A stretch of 64,000 nt of DNA, from assembly GCA_903813345.2 (NCBI GenBank), contig CAIIXF020000010.1, positions 33,591,425 to 33,655,424 of the forward strand. Reading direction: 5' to 3'. The notes beneath the pieces were generated by a model, which saw only the letters and a list, made by a program, of their open reading frames with translations, was not told the DNA's origin and did not search any database. The stretch is from Owenia fusiformis (lineage: Eukaryota; Annelida; Polychaeta; Sabellida; Oweniidae). Positions 1 through 11,439 of this stretch are shown piece by piece. A program made the position numbers and the translations under genes. Every line of letters starts with the position of its first letter. The stretch's first letter is position 1.

Positions 1-473
1 ATATGCCCTTTTGGTCCCTCAGTTAAATGTATGTGATAAGTATATTTAATTATTTTTCATATTTTGAATTTCCCGCCAGTTTAATTTGAAGGGGGAAAAA
101 CAAGATAGCTGCCATTTGATGTAAGAAATATCAGAACAAAAGTAGCTTCACTTTTACAATGAGCAATGATATTTTCACAATGAGCACAGTTTTCTGGTTT
201 AGGTTTAGACATATTACTCCCCCATCCATTCACCCCCCCCCCCCTCTGTTCAATTTTGATTGTAGTTTATATTAGAATTACTTTAATTAGCCAGCAATGA
301 CATAATGTGATAATATAAGTTTTGTCAAAATAATCCCTGACATGACATGTTATGACATCATCCTGAAACACTTAACTAGTCTTTACCAAAGCTTTAAACA
401 CTTGTTGTTCAATTAGGATCAATTATTTTTTTCATTAGAGGTCCAAAGAAGATGTATAATGTTTTATTTCCAG
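1..473. other. Left-edge non-coding sequence (probable intron)
   Basis: No coding segment seen on either strand. It holds a short C-run near 232-244 and ends in a splice-acceptor-like tract (TTTATTTCCAG) directly before the first spectrin-like exon, so it is probably intron of that gene. Confidence 0.5.
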
Positions 474-598
474 ACTGCATCAAGAGAGATGATAGTGTAT
501 GGATCAGAGCTTGACTCTTTGAGTGAGAATGGGTGGAGCCTATCAGTAAGCACATCTAACACCAGAGTAGCCAACCTTGCCTCACAGATAATTTCCAG
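474..598 (+). pseudogene. Spectrin-repeat gene fragment, exon A
   Basis: Open in the frame that starts at its first base, giving 41 codons plus two bases. The peptide includes VANLASQIIS, the amphipathic helix that opens a spectrin repeat. It is bounded by TTTCCAG before and CAG|GTATTT after, and the two spare bases (AG) combine with the first base of exon B to make an Arg codon in the sequence S-R-Y-H-A-L. This matches the usual SRYxxL motif of spectrin repeats in nesprin, dystonin and MACF proteins. These act as long rods linking cytoskeleton and membranes. Family-level assignment is by motif only. Because exon B has an in-frame stop, I call the set a probable pseudogene. Confidence 0.55.
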
Positions 599-624
599 GT
601 ATTTTACAAAGATCTGTTATCACT

Positions 625-1093
625 GGTAACCCACTCCGAATGTCCAAGGTACGATTTTTCTTTTTTCCTTATTTCACACATTATAGGCAGAATTACCACA
701 ACATTTTTATCACAAACCGACAACATATATCTATCACATATGTTTAAGAAAATATACATATTTGCGAACAAGTAGTTCAGAAGACAACTGAATCGTCATT
801 TTAATTCCTCACTTAAGTTACAGAAACAATATTTTGAAAAACAGTTAAGATCTGCACTTTTAACCAATATCATTTCTGTAACTAAAGTGAGGAATTAAAT
901 CGACGATTCTGTTGTCTTCCGAGCTATTTTTTCACAAACATGTACCTTTTCTAAAACATATGATACACGTTTGTGTGAAAAAATGTCGTGGGGATTCTGC
1001 ATACAACGCGTGAAATTAGGAAAAAAGAAATATCATACCTTCGACGTTCCAACATTTTGTTACCGAAACAAACCTTTTCGGTAACCATCGTAA
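625..1093. mobile_element. Foldback (palindromic) element in the intron between exons A and B
   Basis: The two halves are inverted copies. Left has AGAAGACAACTGAATCGTC then TTAATTCCTCAC near 780-812. The right half, read in reverse complement, has GGAAGACAACAGAATCGTCG then TTAATTCCTCAC near 884-922. Homology continues outward through the TTTTTTCCT.ATTTCAC stretch to GGTAAC near both ends. Arms are about 200 bp around a small loop. No coding capacity, so non-autonomous. Confidence 0.6.
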
Positions 1094-1335
1094 TCGAGTG
1101 GATCACCAGTGTGTTATTAATATTTTGGATATAAAAATGTGTAAAATTGCAATATTAACACAATATTACTACATAATTCTTGTTTTATATTCTCACTTTT
1201 TTGATGAATATGGAGTGCATTTAAAGACAACTAGCTTCAAACCCTCACAAAACCACATGCAACTGGGTCTTAGTCATCATAAAAACATGTCATTCCTCAA
1301 ACACAATGAGTAACACTTAATTGTCCTATCTGTAG

Positions 1336-1528
1336 GTACCATGCACTAGTTAGTAGCTGTAAGAAACAGTGTATGAAACAGGAAAAGGCTGTGATTGAAC
1401 ATGAGGGCTATGGAAGACTATACAAGGCTTTGTAACAGAGCCTAGATGACCTCGAGGCCAAACTTAGAAGCAATACATTCACACAGGGGGACAGATCACC
1501 TGTGCATGCTAAATTACAGAATGTCCAG
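1336..1528 (+). pseudogene. Spectrin-repeat gene fragment, exon B, with in-frame stop
   Basis: Follows acceptor CTATCTGTAG and ends at CCAG|GTATGT. Read in phase with exon A it gives RYHALVSSCKKQCMKQEKAV, then EHEGYGRLYKAL, a TAA stop at 1433-1435, then QSLDDLEAKLRSN and GDRSPVHAKLQNVQ. The series RYxxL, EH, a heptad helix, GD and AKLxxLQ is the order expected across one spectrin repeat of nesprin-like giants. The stop sits where CAA or CAG (Gln) would fit and the frame is good on both sides, so one base change is enough to explain it. The stretch is either a pseudogene, a recent null allele or an assembly error. Confidence 0.55.
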
Positions 1529-1614
1529 GTATGTTCAATGAAAGTCTGGATCTTTATTTCAATGAATAATTTTAATATTTAATTTCAAAATATTTTGTTA
1601 TGTATTCATTTCAG

Positions 1615-1696
1615 AACTTACTGTCCTACAAGGAAGAAGAAAATCATAATCTTAGAGCTAAATCACCCAAAGTTACATTAAATCACAAAGTCTCGG
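1615..1696 (+). pseudogene. Spectrin-repeat gene fragment, exon C
   Basis: Acceptor TTCATTTCAG precedes it and CTCGG|GTATTT follows. It joins exon B in phase 0 and reads NLLSYKEEENHNLRAKSPKV then TLNHKVS. LL..KEE....L followed by a short linker is the usual end of a spectrin repeat. It ends with one spare base. No convincing next exon in phase was found. Confidence 0.5.
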
Positions 1697-2347
1697 GTAT
1701 TTTCAATTAAATTTTTATTTTATACATATCTCACTGACATTATCCACAAATTAGTTCAAATCACTGCCATATGCAATGCATACAGTCATCTGCTCAGCAT
1801 TAAGCAAGAAGGCACAGCACCCACCTGAGAATTTTAAAACTGGCCTAATTACATCCTCCTTAAAATTCATTTGCACCCACTTAAAAATGAGAAAAAATGG
1901 GCACATTTTACCAGTTTTGGTCTGAATTGTGAAAATGAGAATTTTGCACCAACTTGAGAAAAATGCCTTATCTGGTGCCTGATAATTAAAATCCTGAAAA
2001 TACAGCAAATTGCCATGTTTCTAGTTTTATAGTCACTTCAACTGATTCAATGTTGCAATTTGTGACATTGATTGATAGGAATCAGATGTATGATAATTAT
2101 GTAAGTTTGGACGATCTTTCCAATGATATATTAAACTTTGTAACATATATTTTGGTTTTGGCTGTAGAGGGGGGCAAGACTTATTTGACAGTTAAGAATA
2201 GCATTTTAGAGTCATATTACCATTTGAATTTTGGAAGCTACTCTAGCTATATCAATATACAAATCTAAAATTTTACAAATCATGTTTTCACAGAACACAA
2301 GTAATTTTTTGAATGGAACCCCTGAAGGATTTCTCATATATTTTTAG

Positions 2348-2500
2348 ACTTTGAAGCTGACACTAATGAGTGAGAAAAGTTTGGTAGACAGAAGGAGGGA
2401 GAAATTCTCAGAGTTGTAGACATAGAGTGGTGACCCTCATTTTACCTGAGAGAAGAACCTTGTTGGTGAGAGATACCACATGGTTCTCGACAAAGTGGAG
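2348..2500 (+). other. Possible decayed exon D of the spectrin-like gene
   Basis: A segment between TATTTTTAG and GTGGAG|GTATGA reads SEKSLVDRRREKFSEL before two stops, then KNLVGERYHMVLDKVE in the same frame. This looks like spectrin-type helix sequence, but the phase does not fit exon C (which leaves one base) and there are several stops. Treat as a decayed exon at best. Confidence 0.25.
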
Positions 2501-2514
2501 GTATGATCTGGAGA

Positions 2515-2599
2515 TACTTTATATGATGCACTGTTACATTGGGTATTTTTAATATTACTTTATATGATGCACTGTTACATTGGGTAATTTTAATATTAC
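2515..2599. repeat. Two-copy 41-bp tandem duplication
   Basis: TACTTTATATGATGCACTG starts at 2515 and again at 2556, with the following TTACATTGGGTA.TTTTAAT also repeated. The two copies are nearly identical, so the duplication is recent. Confidence 0.8.
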
Positions 2600-2859
2600 T
2601 GGTACAAAAATAAACTTCAAACATTGGGGATTAAATGAGTATAGTATACAATTATTGACCTCTCCAGAGGTTTACTGTCAAAATTATATCCCGAGACTGT
2701 AAACCGAGACCGTAGGTCGAGGTTTACACTGAAGATTTTTTATGTCTCAGAGTCCAACAATTTATGCAATTTTTAAACTAACTCTTTAAATGACTTGAAA
2801 TAAAACCAATTGAGGCACAGTGTGAGCCATCAAATGTTAACAAGGCATTAACATGACAA

Positions 2860-3715
2860 AATGTCACCACCTAAAACAATTTGGTCAATTTAAAGCAAGT
2901 TGAAAAAATACCTCATTGACTTTTTTTTGACATTGAGAAGGTCATTGAAGGTCAAATGTCAAATGTAAAGTCAGATTTGTCAATTTGAAGCAAGTTGAAA
3001 AAAGACCTTTTTGACCTTTTTTGACTTTGAGAAGGTCTTTGAAGGTCAAATGTCAAATCTTATGTCAAATCTAAAGTCAGATTTGAATTTCTGAGAACAC
3101 GTAGATGATTTTGAAAATTTTTTTTAGTCAATTTGAAGCAAGTTGAAAACAGACCTTTTTGACCTTTTTTGACCTTCAGAAGGTCATTGAAGGTCAAATG
3201 TCAAATCTTAAGTCAGATTTGAATTTCTGAGAACACGTAGATGATTTTGAAAAAAAAATTTAGTCAATTTGAAGCAAGTTGAAAACAGACCTTTTTGACC
3301 TTTTTTGACCTTCAGAAGGTCATTGAAGGTCAAATGTCCAATCTAAAGTTAGATTTGAAGGTCAAATGTCAAATCTAAAGTCAGATTTGAATTTCTGAGA
3401 ACATGTAGATGATTTTGAAAAAAAATTTAGTCAATGTGAAGCAAGTTGAAAAAAAGACCTTTTTGACCTTGAGAAGGTCATTGAAGGTCAAATGTCAAAT
3501 CTAAAGTCAGATTTTAACTTCTGAGAACATGTAGATGATTTAGAAAAAAATTGAAGTCAATCTAAACAGTATTTGTTAAGTTATAGGAAGTTGTAAGAAA
3601 TTGTTACAGACGCCGGACGCCAACCTCCAACCACCAACCACCAACCGCCGTCACAAAAAAACGGAGACCATAACAATATGTCACCACTTTTGGTGGTGAC
3701 ATAAAAACTAAGTCC
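2860..3715. repeat. Degenerate tandem repeat with GTCACCACC hairpin ends
   Basis: Four to five copies of a unit of roughly 120-165 bp, marked by AAGGTCAAATGTCAAATC, GTAGATGATTTTGAAAA and GTCAATTTGAAGCAAGTTG. AATGTCACCACC lies at the left. At the right, GTCACCACTTTTGGTGGTGAC (3691-3711) forms a perfect hairpin preceded by the CCAACCACCAACC tract. The same terminal motif recurs at 23.5, 55.1 and 60.1 kb, so this is one member of a dispersed element family. No protein coding seen. Confidence 0.6.
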
Positions 3716-3980
3716 TTCAGCATTGTTTAAGATCATATTTATTACCATTAAACCTTTTCAATTTTCTTCATCTTAGAAGTATGGCTATATTATACTAAGA
3801 GTATATTTAGAGTGGATCACAATAATGGTATTTTTTTCTGAGAAAATTCAAAATGGCTGGAATAGGCCATAACTTAGACATATCTTTCAAGTATGGTTAC
3901 GTGATACTACAGTGGTCTATTTATTGAAGGGAAGAGTACGATGGTAAATATTACATTGTGACTGTACAGTTCATGATTTA

Positions 3981-4798
3981 CAGGGTGTCCAAAAAAATAG
4001 GACCATAAGAATGTTGAATAACTCAGTCAATTTTGCATATTTTGCCCTGAAATTTGCGAATTATTTAGTTAATTCAATGTGAATTTAGTTGTGAAAGTTT
4101 GATAATAATCTACGAATTGAGTCAAAAACTACAGCTTCTTACAAAACATGCCCCAAATGGGCACTTCTCCTCTCTATATGCACAATTCAATCCGGCGAAC
4201 AAAGTTCATCAGTCCTTTTTGGTTCGAAGGTGACTGGGGACGTGCTATCACCATGAGCAAGGACCAGTAAGTTGTTAAATAAGTTTGGGAGGTCACTTAA
4301 GCACCAGAAGGGACATCAAAAGAGATAAGCAGTGGTTTCAACAAGCTAATACCACCCCAACACTGCAAATGATATGCTGAAATGGTTTAGGCAATGCTCT
4401 GGTGGTCAGCTCATCAGTTGCAGAAAGCAAACCATATGGGCAGCTCATTCGCCAGATCTAAATCCCCAAATTTTTATCTTTGAGGATTTCTCAAAGCCAA
4501 TGTGTATACTGACAGCAAATAACTACCCCAATATTTACCATCCACATTAATGTGTATAGGTCAGGGTCATTAATAACTTTGTTTGCAGGATTCATTTGTG
4601 CATAGAGTGGAGAAGTGCCCATTTTGAGCATTTTTTGTAAAGTAATGTAGTTTTTGACACAATAAACAGATTATCATCAAACCTTCGAAGCAAAATTCAC
4701 ATTGAATGAACTAAATAATTCTAAAATTTCAAGGCAAAATATGCAAAATTGACAGAGTTATTCAACTTTCTTACGGTCCTGTTTTTTTTTGGACACCC
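3981..4798. mobile_element. Tc1/mariner-type foldback element, degenerate
   Basis: Begins CAGGGTGTCCAAAAAAATAG after TA and ends in the inverted copy GGACACCC followed by TA. Inverted arms extend about 200 bp (for example TCAATTTTGCATATTTTGCC on the left, with its complement near 4730-4755). A plus-strand fragment near 4445-4490 reads SPDLNPQIFIFEDF, a decayed version of the SPDLNPxDFFLWG motif around the third catalytic Asp of IS630/Tc1/mariner transposases. The element is dead. Confidence 0.65.
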
Positions 4799-4861
4799 TA
4801 GTGTTCGTTGGGATTTCCTACTCTGTGGAGTTGCCAATTTATAGTTGTAAATTGTGAATTG

Positions 4862-6075
4862 CAGGTTCTACAACATGAATCAGAACATCCCCAGCTTCTG
4901 CAACAACATGAGTCAGAACATACTCAGGTTCTACAACAACATGTGTCAGAATATCCCCAGATTCTACAACAACAGGAGTCAGAACTTCACTAGGTTCTAC
5001 AACAACATGAGTCAGAACATACTCAGGTTCTACAACATGAGTCAGAACATACTCAGGTTCTACAACAACATGTGTAAGAATATCCCCAGATTCTACAACA
5101 ACAGGAGTCAGAACTTCACTAGGTCCTACAACAACATGAGTGAGAACATAGTCAGAATATCCATCACTAGGTTCTACAACAACATGGGTCCGAACATCCC
5201 CAGGTTCTACAACATGAGCTAGAGGATCACCAGGTTCTACAACATGAGTCAGAACATCCCCAGATTCTACAACAACATGAGTCAGAACATCACTAGGTTC
5301 TACAACAACATGAGTCAGAACATAATCAGGTTCTACAACAACATGTGTCAGAATACCCCCAGATTCTACAACAGGAGTCAGAACATCACTAGGTTCTACA
5401 ACAACATTAGTCAGAATATCCACCACTAGGTTCTACAACAAAATGAGTCAGAACATACCCAGGTTACAACATGAGTCAGAACATCCCCAGGCTCTACAAC
5501 ATGAGTCAGAGCATCCCCAGATTCTACAACAACAGGAGTCAGAACATCACTAGGTTCTACAACAACATTAGTCAGAATATCCACCACTAGGTTCTACAAC
5601 AACATGAGTCAGAATATCCACCACTAGGTTCTACAACAAAATGAGTCAGAACATACCCAGGTTACAACATGAGTCAGAACATCCCCAGGCTCTACAACAT
5701 GAGTCAGAGCATCCCCAGATTCTACAACAACATGAGTCAGAACATCACTAGGTTCTACAACAAAATGAGTCAAAACATACCCAGGTTACAACATGAGTCA
5801 GAACATCCCCAGGCTCTACAACATGAGTCAGAGCATCCCCAGATTCTACAACAACAGGAGTCAGAACATCACTAGGTTCTACAACAACATTAGTCAGAAT
5901 ATCCACCACTAGGTTCTACAACAAAATGAGTCAGAACATCCCCAGGCTCTACAACATGAGTCAGAGCATCCCCAGGCTCTACAACATGAGTCAGAGCATC
6001 CCCAGATTCTACAACAACATGAGTCAGAACATCATCAGGTTCTACAACAACATGAGTCAGAACATCAGCAAGAGG
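4862..6075. repeat. 30/33-bp minisatellite, open in several frames
   Basis: About 37-40 units of AGGTTCTACAACAACATGAG followed by TCAGAACATCCCC, alternating 33 and 30 bp by loss of one CAA. Because both lengths are multiples of three, long frames stay open by chance: VVVEPSDVLTH on the minus strand, FYNNMSQNIPR and VLQQHESEHPQ on the plus. In the last frame, the array follows an acceptor-like AATTGTGAATTGCAG and its final unit runs on into EVLRGCQFMITELPLDVEY before a stop at 6151. So it may have grown out of a real exon. Internal CACTAG variants place stops in that frame in many units. Confidence 0.85.
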
Positions 6076-6155
6076 TTCTCAGGGGTTGTCAGTTCATGAT
6101 AACAGAACTACCGCTTGATGTTGAGTATAATAACAAAACTGTATGACAGGGATGA

Positions 6156-9100
6156 TTTTGAAGCTTTGTGTTTCCAGATGAAGAAGCTATCTACATGTTT
6201 GCTCTGTGTTACAAGAAGAACACCTTTTCAAAATCATCTTCATGTTCATTGGGACAATGGCCTGGTAGTATACAGGAAAATACTTTTGTCTTTTGTCTAC
6301 TTTGGTTGTGTGCAAGCTATTGAAATATTGATGAAATAGTGATCAGTAGAATTAATTAAGTAAATTGATCAGAAGTCTTTGAATTTATAGTACCTATGAA
6401 AACATATATTTGGTGAAAAATATCACTCTTGATAGCTAATGCATTTTTATAGTCTCAGACTGTTATTTAGATGTTTGTTAAAAGGTTGTACCGAATGTGT
6501 GCAAACAATCTTTCGTAGAAATGCCTTGTTAACTGTTATTTCAATACAGGATTTATCATATAAAAAAATTGGAGATTGGTTAACTCATTAGATTTGGATG
6601 ATCTTTAAGATATTCAATTAATGGTTCTTACACAGTGAACCTCTGAGATCAACAAGGCGTCTGTTGTTGGTAAACATTGGATTTCTTCTAAAAATTCAAA
6701 AATTGAAGTAGCATTAAGCAGTTCTGGTGTTTATTGTATTTTTGAGGGCTTTCATTTTCATGGGGTTATGGAAATTGTTTTTTCTTGTCAAATTTAACCA
6801 GTAATTGCAATATTCATTATGTAGGCATTTTAGTTTATGTGGTGTTATTACCATATTCTCTTAATAAATCCACAGTGTGGTTTCCAAATTGAAATTTAAA
6901 AGTGTATGATGTTGAGAAAAATATAGACGATGATCCTTTTAGTTGTGATCACTTAGGTTCTCATACTCTACAGCTACTATTTTTATCTGCATTAAACATG
7001 TTGAAAATCATCAATCAATATAATATATCAATCAGTTCTGTTAATCAAAATCAATGTGTTAATATTGAGACAAAATTCAATAAAATAGTCACATTTGCCT
7101 CATTGGAAGTGTGCGCTCATTAGATAATATGGTATATTGTTTTAGTGAACACCTCTCTTAGTTAGCACCACTTCAGATACATTTCACATCGAATCCTGTA
7201 TATCATGCCCTCGATAGTTAGAAAATACCTATAGTGGACACTTTTTGTGGCTCAATAGGTGTTCACTATTTACAGGTTTTACTGTATTTGAATTTATTGG
7301 AGTATATGTAAATGCGATAGGTCTTTATTTGTGATCGATGTACAATGGACTTGATGTTTCAATACTAAATGCATACATTTTTGGCTTTTGCAAAATATAT
7401 GTTGTCACTAGTCCACAGTAGGGTTAACTGGAATTAGCCACACCCAAAAATGGAGATAAAGTTTGTTAATGTTCAAGATTGAAGTGAGTCAACAGGTATA
7501 TGCATAATTATAATACTTTATAAATCGCTTGATAAAATGAATAGTCACATGGGTTGACTTTGAAATGGCATATGTAAATAGTTCTTTGCAATAGAAATAA
7601 ATAAATTGTACATCGAACTTTCTTGATTAGTTTGTTTGGTCCAGACTTGAATACAGCATCACCTCCAAATACCTCAATGTAGTTCAAGGCCAGCTATTAT
7701 CAGGAACTATAACATTAATTAAAACCTCATCTAATCCCAAATACCTTCGAACACGTAAACTTGAACACATAAGGACCCTAACTCCTAATTGCTATAGCCA
7801 ATTCACTTTTGAATTTTGAGAATAATGTTTAATTCTAATTTGAGAGCCTTTATCGACATGAATTCAAACTGGCAGAAAGGTAAAAAGGTCGGGCAATTAA
7901 TCCGATTCATGAATACCAAGGGATGCTACATCCCGGGTTTAGAGTATTTTGCATTTCGTTAAGATTATGGCGCCTCTACCATCAAAAGTTAAAATAGCAC
8001 TGGTTTCGAGACTATTTTAGTACGTGTCCACTTGAACCACTTGAAAACGTGTTCAGAATGGTGAGAAACTGCATGGTTTTGAAAGAATTTTTGCAATGGT
8101 AGAGGGTCCTGGCTACGGGTCTGTTAATGGTAGATCCAAACTGATAACATGGTCATATGGGTGTCCTATATCCATAAATACTCTGATAGGACGCTGGCCC
8201 CGGGGTTTTCCGATCGTTTCGTTCAGTAAATAGCACTGGTTGCGAGACTATTCTAGCACGGGTTTCGAGAGCTATTGGCACGGGTTTCGAGAGCTAACAG
8301 CACGGGTGCTAAAAACCCGGGTTGTGTCAATGTTTGCCATCGACCCTTTCTCCATAATTCTTCGTAAAATAAGATTATATGCCAATCAAAGTAATATATC
8401 ATTTTAAAGCTGCTTTTATAGGGTTTTCAAATTAGGTACACTCATTTCACAATTCTTGCTCGTTTTAAAAAAAGAGTTTTTACCCAAAAATCTGGCAAAT
8501 ATCCGCTGTAGACACGTTACATTTTGAATAATTTTCCATCTTTAAACGCTCATAACTCGAACAATATTTAAAGAGATCGGGTCTCCTAAAAACACAATTA
8601 GAGTAACCCCCTGATTTTTTCGTGTTTTTGATTTAAAACAGGTTTCTTTATCAACTTACCAATTGTGAGGCTTGATTTAATTCGTGAACAGTATCAATTC
8701 GCTGATTGTTCCTAGCCATGAATTTCCACTTTCATCGATAGAAATTCAAAAAGTCCGCTAAAATTTGTTCCAGTCTGATTAGCCTTTTCCTTCAGTTTCA
8801 ACAGATTGTTTTGGCTCAGAGAAGCCTTTATTAGTTTCTAAGGGGTTAAAATATAAATAAATCCCCCAAAAACATTGTATATTGTTTTCGACTTATTGCG
8901 TTCAATTCTGACAGCTGGTGGTTCTGTTGGTTGTACTGTTGATTTTCTCAATATATTGGTGATATTGTGCTTATGATTTGGTCTCAAGATATATTAAGGG
9001 ATATATGATGTTTTATGAGCAATTATATTGGGACATTACTGATTGTGCAGAATAGAAATCTGGACGACTAAATCTCTTTAACTATAATAATAAAATGATA

Positions 9101-9611
9101 ATAATGATAAAAGTAGTGTGTAAGCGTCCCATATTTTGACGTCATATAGTTTGAAAAACAGAATCTGTGGACAGCGATATTTTTTGCTCATTTTTTGTTA
9201 CCTTCAACTTTTCAGGTGTGCATTGAACCAGAGATCAATTTTTTATAAATTTTATATGATTATTTTGCTCATAAATTCTAGTTTATTAATAAATAGTTGA
9301 TTTTGTTTGAAAACGTAATTGTTTTCTACTGTATGTAGAAAAGCGGAGGACGAAAGGATATCAAAATTCACTAAAATAGGCCTAATTTACGCCATTCAAA
9401 TATTTTCAAACATAGCAGCACATATGTTCTTTTTACCTAAAATTACAAATCTTTCGTGTTTTATGATGCTCCCAACCGCTTGTTGATATACCTACGATAA
9501 CAGAGTTATTCAAAATGTTTTGAGATATAGGGGGTAATGTGGACGACGAAAGAATTTCCCTTTGTGCACATTTTTCTCAAGTACGTTACATTCTATCGTG
9601 TTAAAAGGTGA
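6156..9611. other. Gene-free stretch
   Basis: No coding exon recognised. It holds a direct repeat of AAATAGCACTGGTT and CGAGACTATT (near 7991 and 8226) and a short CGGGTTTCGAGAGCTA pair at 8259-8296. An AATAAA lies near 6861. Nothing else stands out. Confidence 0.4.
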
Positions 9612-11431
9612 AAATGTGTAACTTCTCACGTTTAACTTTATGAACTGATCATTGTCACTTCAACTTCTTACGTATAACTTTTTGTAATGGTCATTGTCAC
9701 TTCAACTTCGTACGTATAACTATGTATTGAACATTGTCACTTCAACTTCATACGAATTATTTTATGTAATGGTCATTGTCACTTCAATTTCTTACGTATA
9801 CCTTTATGTACTGATCATTGTCACTTCAACTTCTTATGCTTCTTACATATAACTTTATATATTGATCATTGTCACTTCAACTTCTTACGTATAACTTTAT
9901 GTGCTGATAAATGTCACTTCAACTTCCTACGTATAAATTTGTGTACTGATCATTGTCACTTCAATTTCTTACGTATAACTTTATGTGCTGATCAGTGTCA
10001 CTTTAACTTCCTACGTTTAACTTTGTGTACTGATCATTGTCGCTTCAACTTCTTATATATAACCTTAGGTAAATGATCATTGTCACTTCAACTTCTCACA
10101 TATAACTTTATGTGCTGATCAGTGTCACTTCAACTCCCTACGTATAACTTTGTGTACTGATCATTGTCACTTCAACTTCTTACATATTACTTTTTGTGCT
10201 GATCATTGTCACTTCAACTTCTTACGTATAACTTTATGTGCTGATAAATGTCACTTCAACTTCCTACGTATAAATTTGTGTACTGATCATTGTCACTTCA
10301 ATTTCTTACGTATAACTTTATGTGCTGATCAGTGTCACTTTAACTTCCTACGTTTAACTTTGTGTACTGATCATTGTCGCTTCAACTTCTTACATATAAC
10401 CTTAGGTAAATGATCATTGTCACTTCAACTTCTCACATGTAACTTTATGTGCTGATCAGTGTCACTTCATCTTCCCACGTATAACTTTGTATACTGATCA
10501 TTGTCACTTCAACTCCCTACGTATAAATTTGTGTACTGATCATTGTCACTTCAACTCCCTACGTATAACTTTGTCTACTGATCATTGTCACTTCAACTTC
10601 TTACATATAACCTTAGGTAATGATAATTGTCACTTCATCTTCTCACATATTACTTTATGTGCTGATCACTGTCACTCCAACTTCTTACGATAACTTTGTG
10701 TACTGATCATTGTCACTTCAACTTCCTACGTTTAACTTTGTGTTCTGATCATTGTCACTACAACTTCTTACGTATAACTTTATGTGCTGATCAGTGTCAC
10801 TTTAACTTCCTACGTTTAACTTTGTGTACTGATCATTGTCGCTTCAACTTCTTATATATAACCTTAGGTAAATGATCATTGTCACTTCAACTTCTCACAT
10901 ATAACTTTATGTGCTGATCAGTGTCACTTCATCTTCCCACGTATAACTTTGTGTACTGATCATTGTCACTTCAATTTCTTGCATATAACGTTAGATAATG
11001 ATCATTGTCACTTCAACTTCTTACGTACATTTTTATGTAATGGTCATTGTCACTTCAACTTCATACGTATAACTTTATGTACTGATCGTTGTCGCTCAAA
11101 CTTCTTATGTATAACTTTATGTACTGATCATTGTCACTTCAACTTCTTACGTACATTTTTATGTAATGGTCATTGTCACTTCAACTTCATACATATAACT
11201 TTATGTACTGTTCATTGTCGCTCAACTTCTTACGTATAACTTTATGTACTGATCATTGTCACTTTAACTTCATACATATAACTGTATGTACTGTTCATTG
11301 TCGCTCAACTTCTTACCTATAACTTTATGTACTGATCATTGTCACTTTAACTTCATACGTATAACTTTATGTAATGATCACTGTCTCTTCAACAGTTAGT
11401 GATCATTGTCACTTCAACGTCTTACGTCTCA
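9612..11431. repeat. 42-bp minisatellite array, about 43 units
   Basis: Unit core is TGATCATTGTCACTTCAACT followed by TCTTACGTATAACTTTATGT. Period is 42 bp, so the plus frame stays open in blocks (DHCHFNFLRITLCT). Variants (GTCGCTTCAAC, AACCTTAGGTAAATGATC, ATGTGCTGATCAGTGTC) recur in the same order near 10038, 10376 and 10837. This shows higher-order repeats of about 8 and 11 units. The array abuts the stop codon of the MYND gene. Confidence 0.95.
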
Positions 11432-11439
11432 CAACGTTA

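Noticed and set aside
4839-5426. 195-codon minus-strand frame (VVVEPSDVLTH repeats)
   Set aside because: It is a by-product of a minisatellite whose unit length is a multiple of three; it starts and stops with the array and competing frames are equally open.
10150-11239. Plus-strand frames of DHCHFNFLRITLCT repeats
   Set aside because: Translation of the 42-bp minisatellite, broken at every indel; no flanking coding sequence or splice sites.
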